A stretch of 6,935 nucleotides of DNA from Leucothrix mucor (lineage in GTDB: Bacteria > Pseudomonadota > Gammaproteobacteria > Thiotrichales > Thiotrichaceae): contig DQUJ01000164.1 of the NCBI GenBank assembly GCA_015662325.1, positions 1-6,935 on the forward strand. Direction: 5' to 3'. Numbering within the stretch: the first letter of the stretch is position 1; every line of letters starts with the position of its first letter. The notes beneath the pieces were generated by a model. It was not told the DNA's origin. It worked only from the letters and a program-made list of their open reading frames with translations, and ran no database searches. A program made the position numbers and the translations under genes. Positions 6,274 to 6,935 of the stretch are shown here, piece after piece.

Positions 6274-6935
6274 ATGACTGAACAAGCATACATCGTCGCA
6301 GCCCGAAGAACCCCCGTAGGAAAAGCCCCACGAGGTGTTTTCAGCAAAACACGTCCAGATGATTTATTAGTCCACACGATGCAAGGCGCAATTAATGATT
6401 GCGGTGGTTTAAACGGTCAACAGGTAGACGATGTAGTCATCGGTTGCGCCATGCCAGAAGGTGAGCAAGGGCTGAATATCGCGCGTATCGTGAGTTTATT
6501 AGCAGGCTTACCCGATACTGTACCCGGTTTTACCGTCAACCGCTTTTGCGCATCAGGTTTACAAAGTATCGCCAACGCCGCCGATAAAATACGTTTAGGC
6601 GAAGCCGATATTGTGATTGCAGGTGGTGTCGAATCCATGAGCATGGTGCCGATGATGGGCAATAAAATCTCCATGAACCCTGCCATTTTTGAAAATGACG
6701 ATACGGCGATTGCTTACGGCATGGGCATCACTGCAGAAAACGTCGCAAAACGCTGGAACGTCAGCCGCGAAGCGCAAGATGAATTTGCACTCAATAGTCA
6801 TTTAAAAGCACTCGCCGCACGTGAAGCGGGGCATTACAATGCAGAAATCCTGCCTTATGAAGTTCGGCATCATCTCGCAGGTGACGATGGCACAGTACGC
6901 ATCACCACCAAACTGGTTGATACAGATGAAGGTCC
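6274..6935 (+). CDS. fadA: Acetyl-CoA acyltransferase (3-ketoacyl-CoA thiolase), N-terminal part, cut by the window edge
   Basis: Thiolase catalyses the last step of beta-oxidation, cleaving 3-ketoacyl-CoA with CoA to acetyl-CoA and a shortened acyl-CoA. The visible 220 codons are open to the window edge and cover a little over half of a usual thiolase of about 390 residues. Seen features are the N-terminal AYIVAARRTPVGK, then NRFCASGLQS with the nucleophilic Cys92 (Cys91 in E. coli FadA), then IAGGVESMS (115-123) and MGITAENVA (150-158). The C-terminal His and second Cys lie outside the window. The gene follows the FadN-like gene by 74 bp on the same strand and is probably co-transcribed. 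The symbol rests on context: sequence alone does not separate a degradative FadA/FadI thiolase from a biosynthetic acetyl-CoA acetyltransferase, but placement after fadE and a FadN-like gene favours degradation. Confidence 0.92.
   Translation, partial: MTEQAYIVAARRTPVGKAPRGVFSKTRPDDLLVHTMQGAINDCGGLNGQQVDDVVIGCAMPEGEQGLNIARIVSLLAGLPDTVPGFTVNRFCASGLQSIANAADKIRLGEADIVIAGGVESMSMVPMMGNKISMNPAIFENDDTAIAYGMGITAENVAKRWNVSREAQDEFALNSHLKALAAREAGHYNAEILPYEVRHHLAGDDGTVRITTKLVDTDEG

Noticed and set aside
1..6935. A new defence, mobile or otherwise undescribed system
   Set aside because: All long frames are explained by a TetR-family regulator and three beta-oxidation enzymes. No spaced direct repeats, transposase, integrase, toxin-antitoxin pair or unusual domain was found.

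Overview
The window looks like a piece of a gammaproteobacterial chromosome that is moderately AT-rich by eye. Three things point there. The RNase P RNA is of the ancestral (type A) bacterial kind and resembles the E. coli molecule at its 5' end. The long acyl-CoA dehydrogenase matches E. coli FadE from its first membrane segment to its C-terminal INVDDFD motif. The genes form a fatty-acid degradation cluster beside a TetR-family regulator. I cannot name a genus from the sequence alone.

Layout: (1) Bases 1 to about 127, minus strand, hold the 5' part of rnpB, cut by the window edge. Its likely promoter overlaps the 3' end of the next gene. (2) Bases 146-934, minus strand, encode a TetR-type regulator with an unusually long N-terminal extension. 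(3) A divergent control region follows (about 935-1134), with a perfect 14-bp palindrome that is the best operator candidate in the window. (4) Bases 1135-3594, plus strand, encode a membrane-anchored FadE. (5) A 226-bp gap follows, holding a long inverted repeat of REP-like type. (6) Bases 3821-6199, plus strand, encode a two-domain 3-hydroxyacyl-CoA dehydrogenase/enoyl-CoA hydratase with FadN-type domain order. (7) A short gap with a C-rich/G-rich repeat remnant follows. (8) From 6274 to the window edge there is a thiolase (FadA type), cut at its C-terminal side.

Together the three plus-strand genes supply every enzyme activity of one turn of fatty-acid beta-oxidation: dehydrogenation, hydration, second dehydrogenation and thiolysis. 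The divergent TetR-type protein is the likely local regulator, probably a repressor sensing an acyl-CoA, but that is inference from position, family and the palindrome. I see no CRISPR array, tRNA, transposase, phage gene or defence system. The region is mostly conventional; the points worth a second look are the regulatory layout and the two intergenic repeats.
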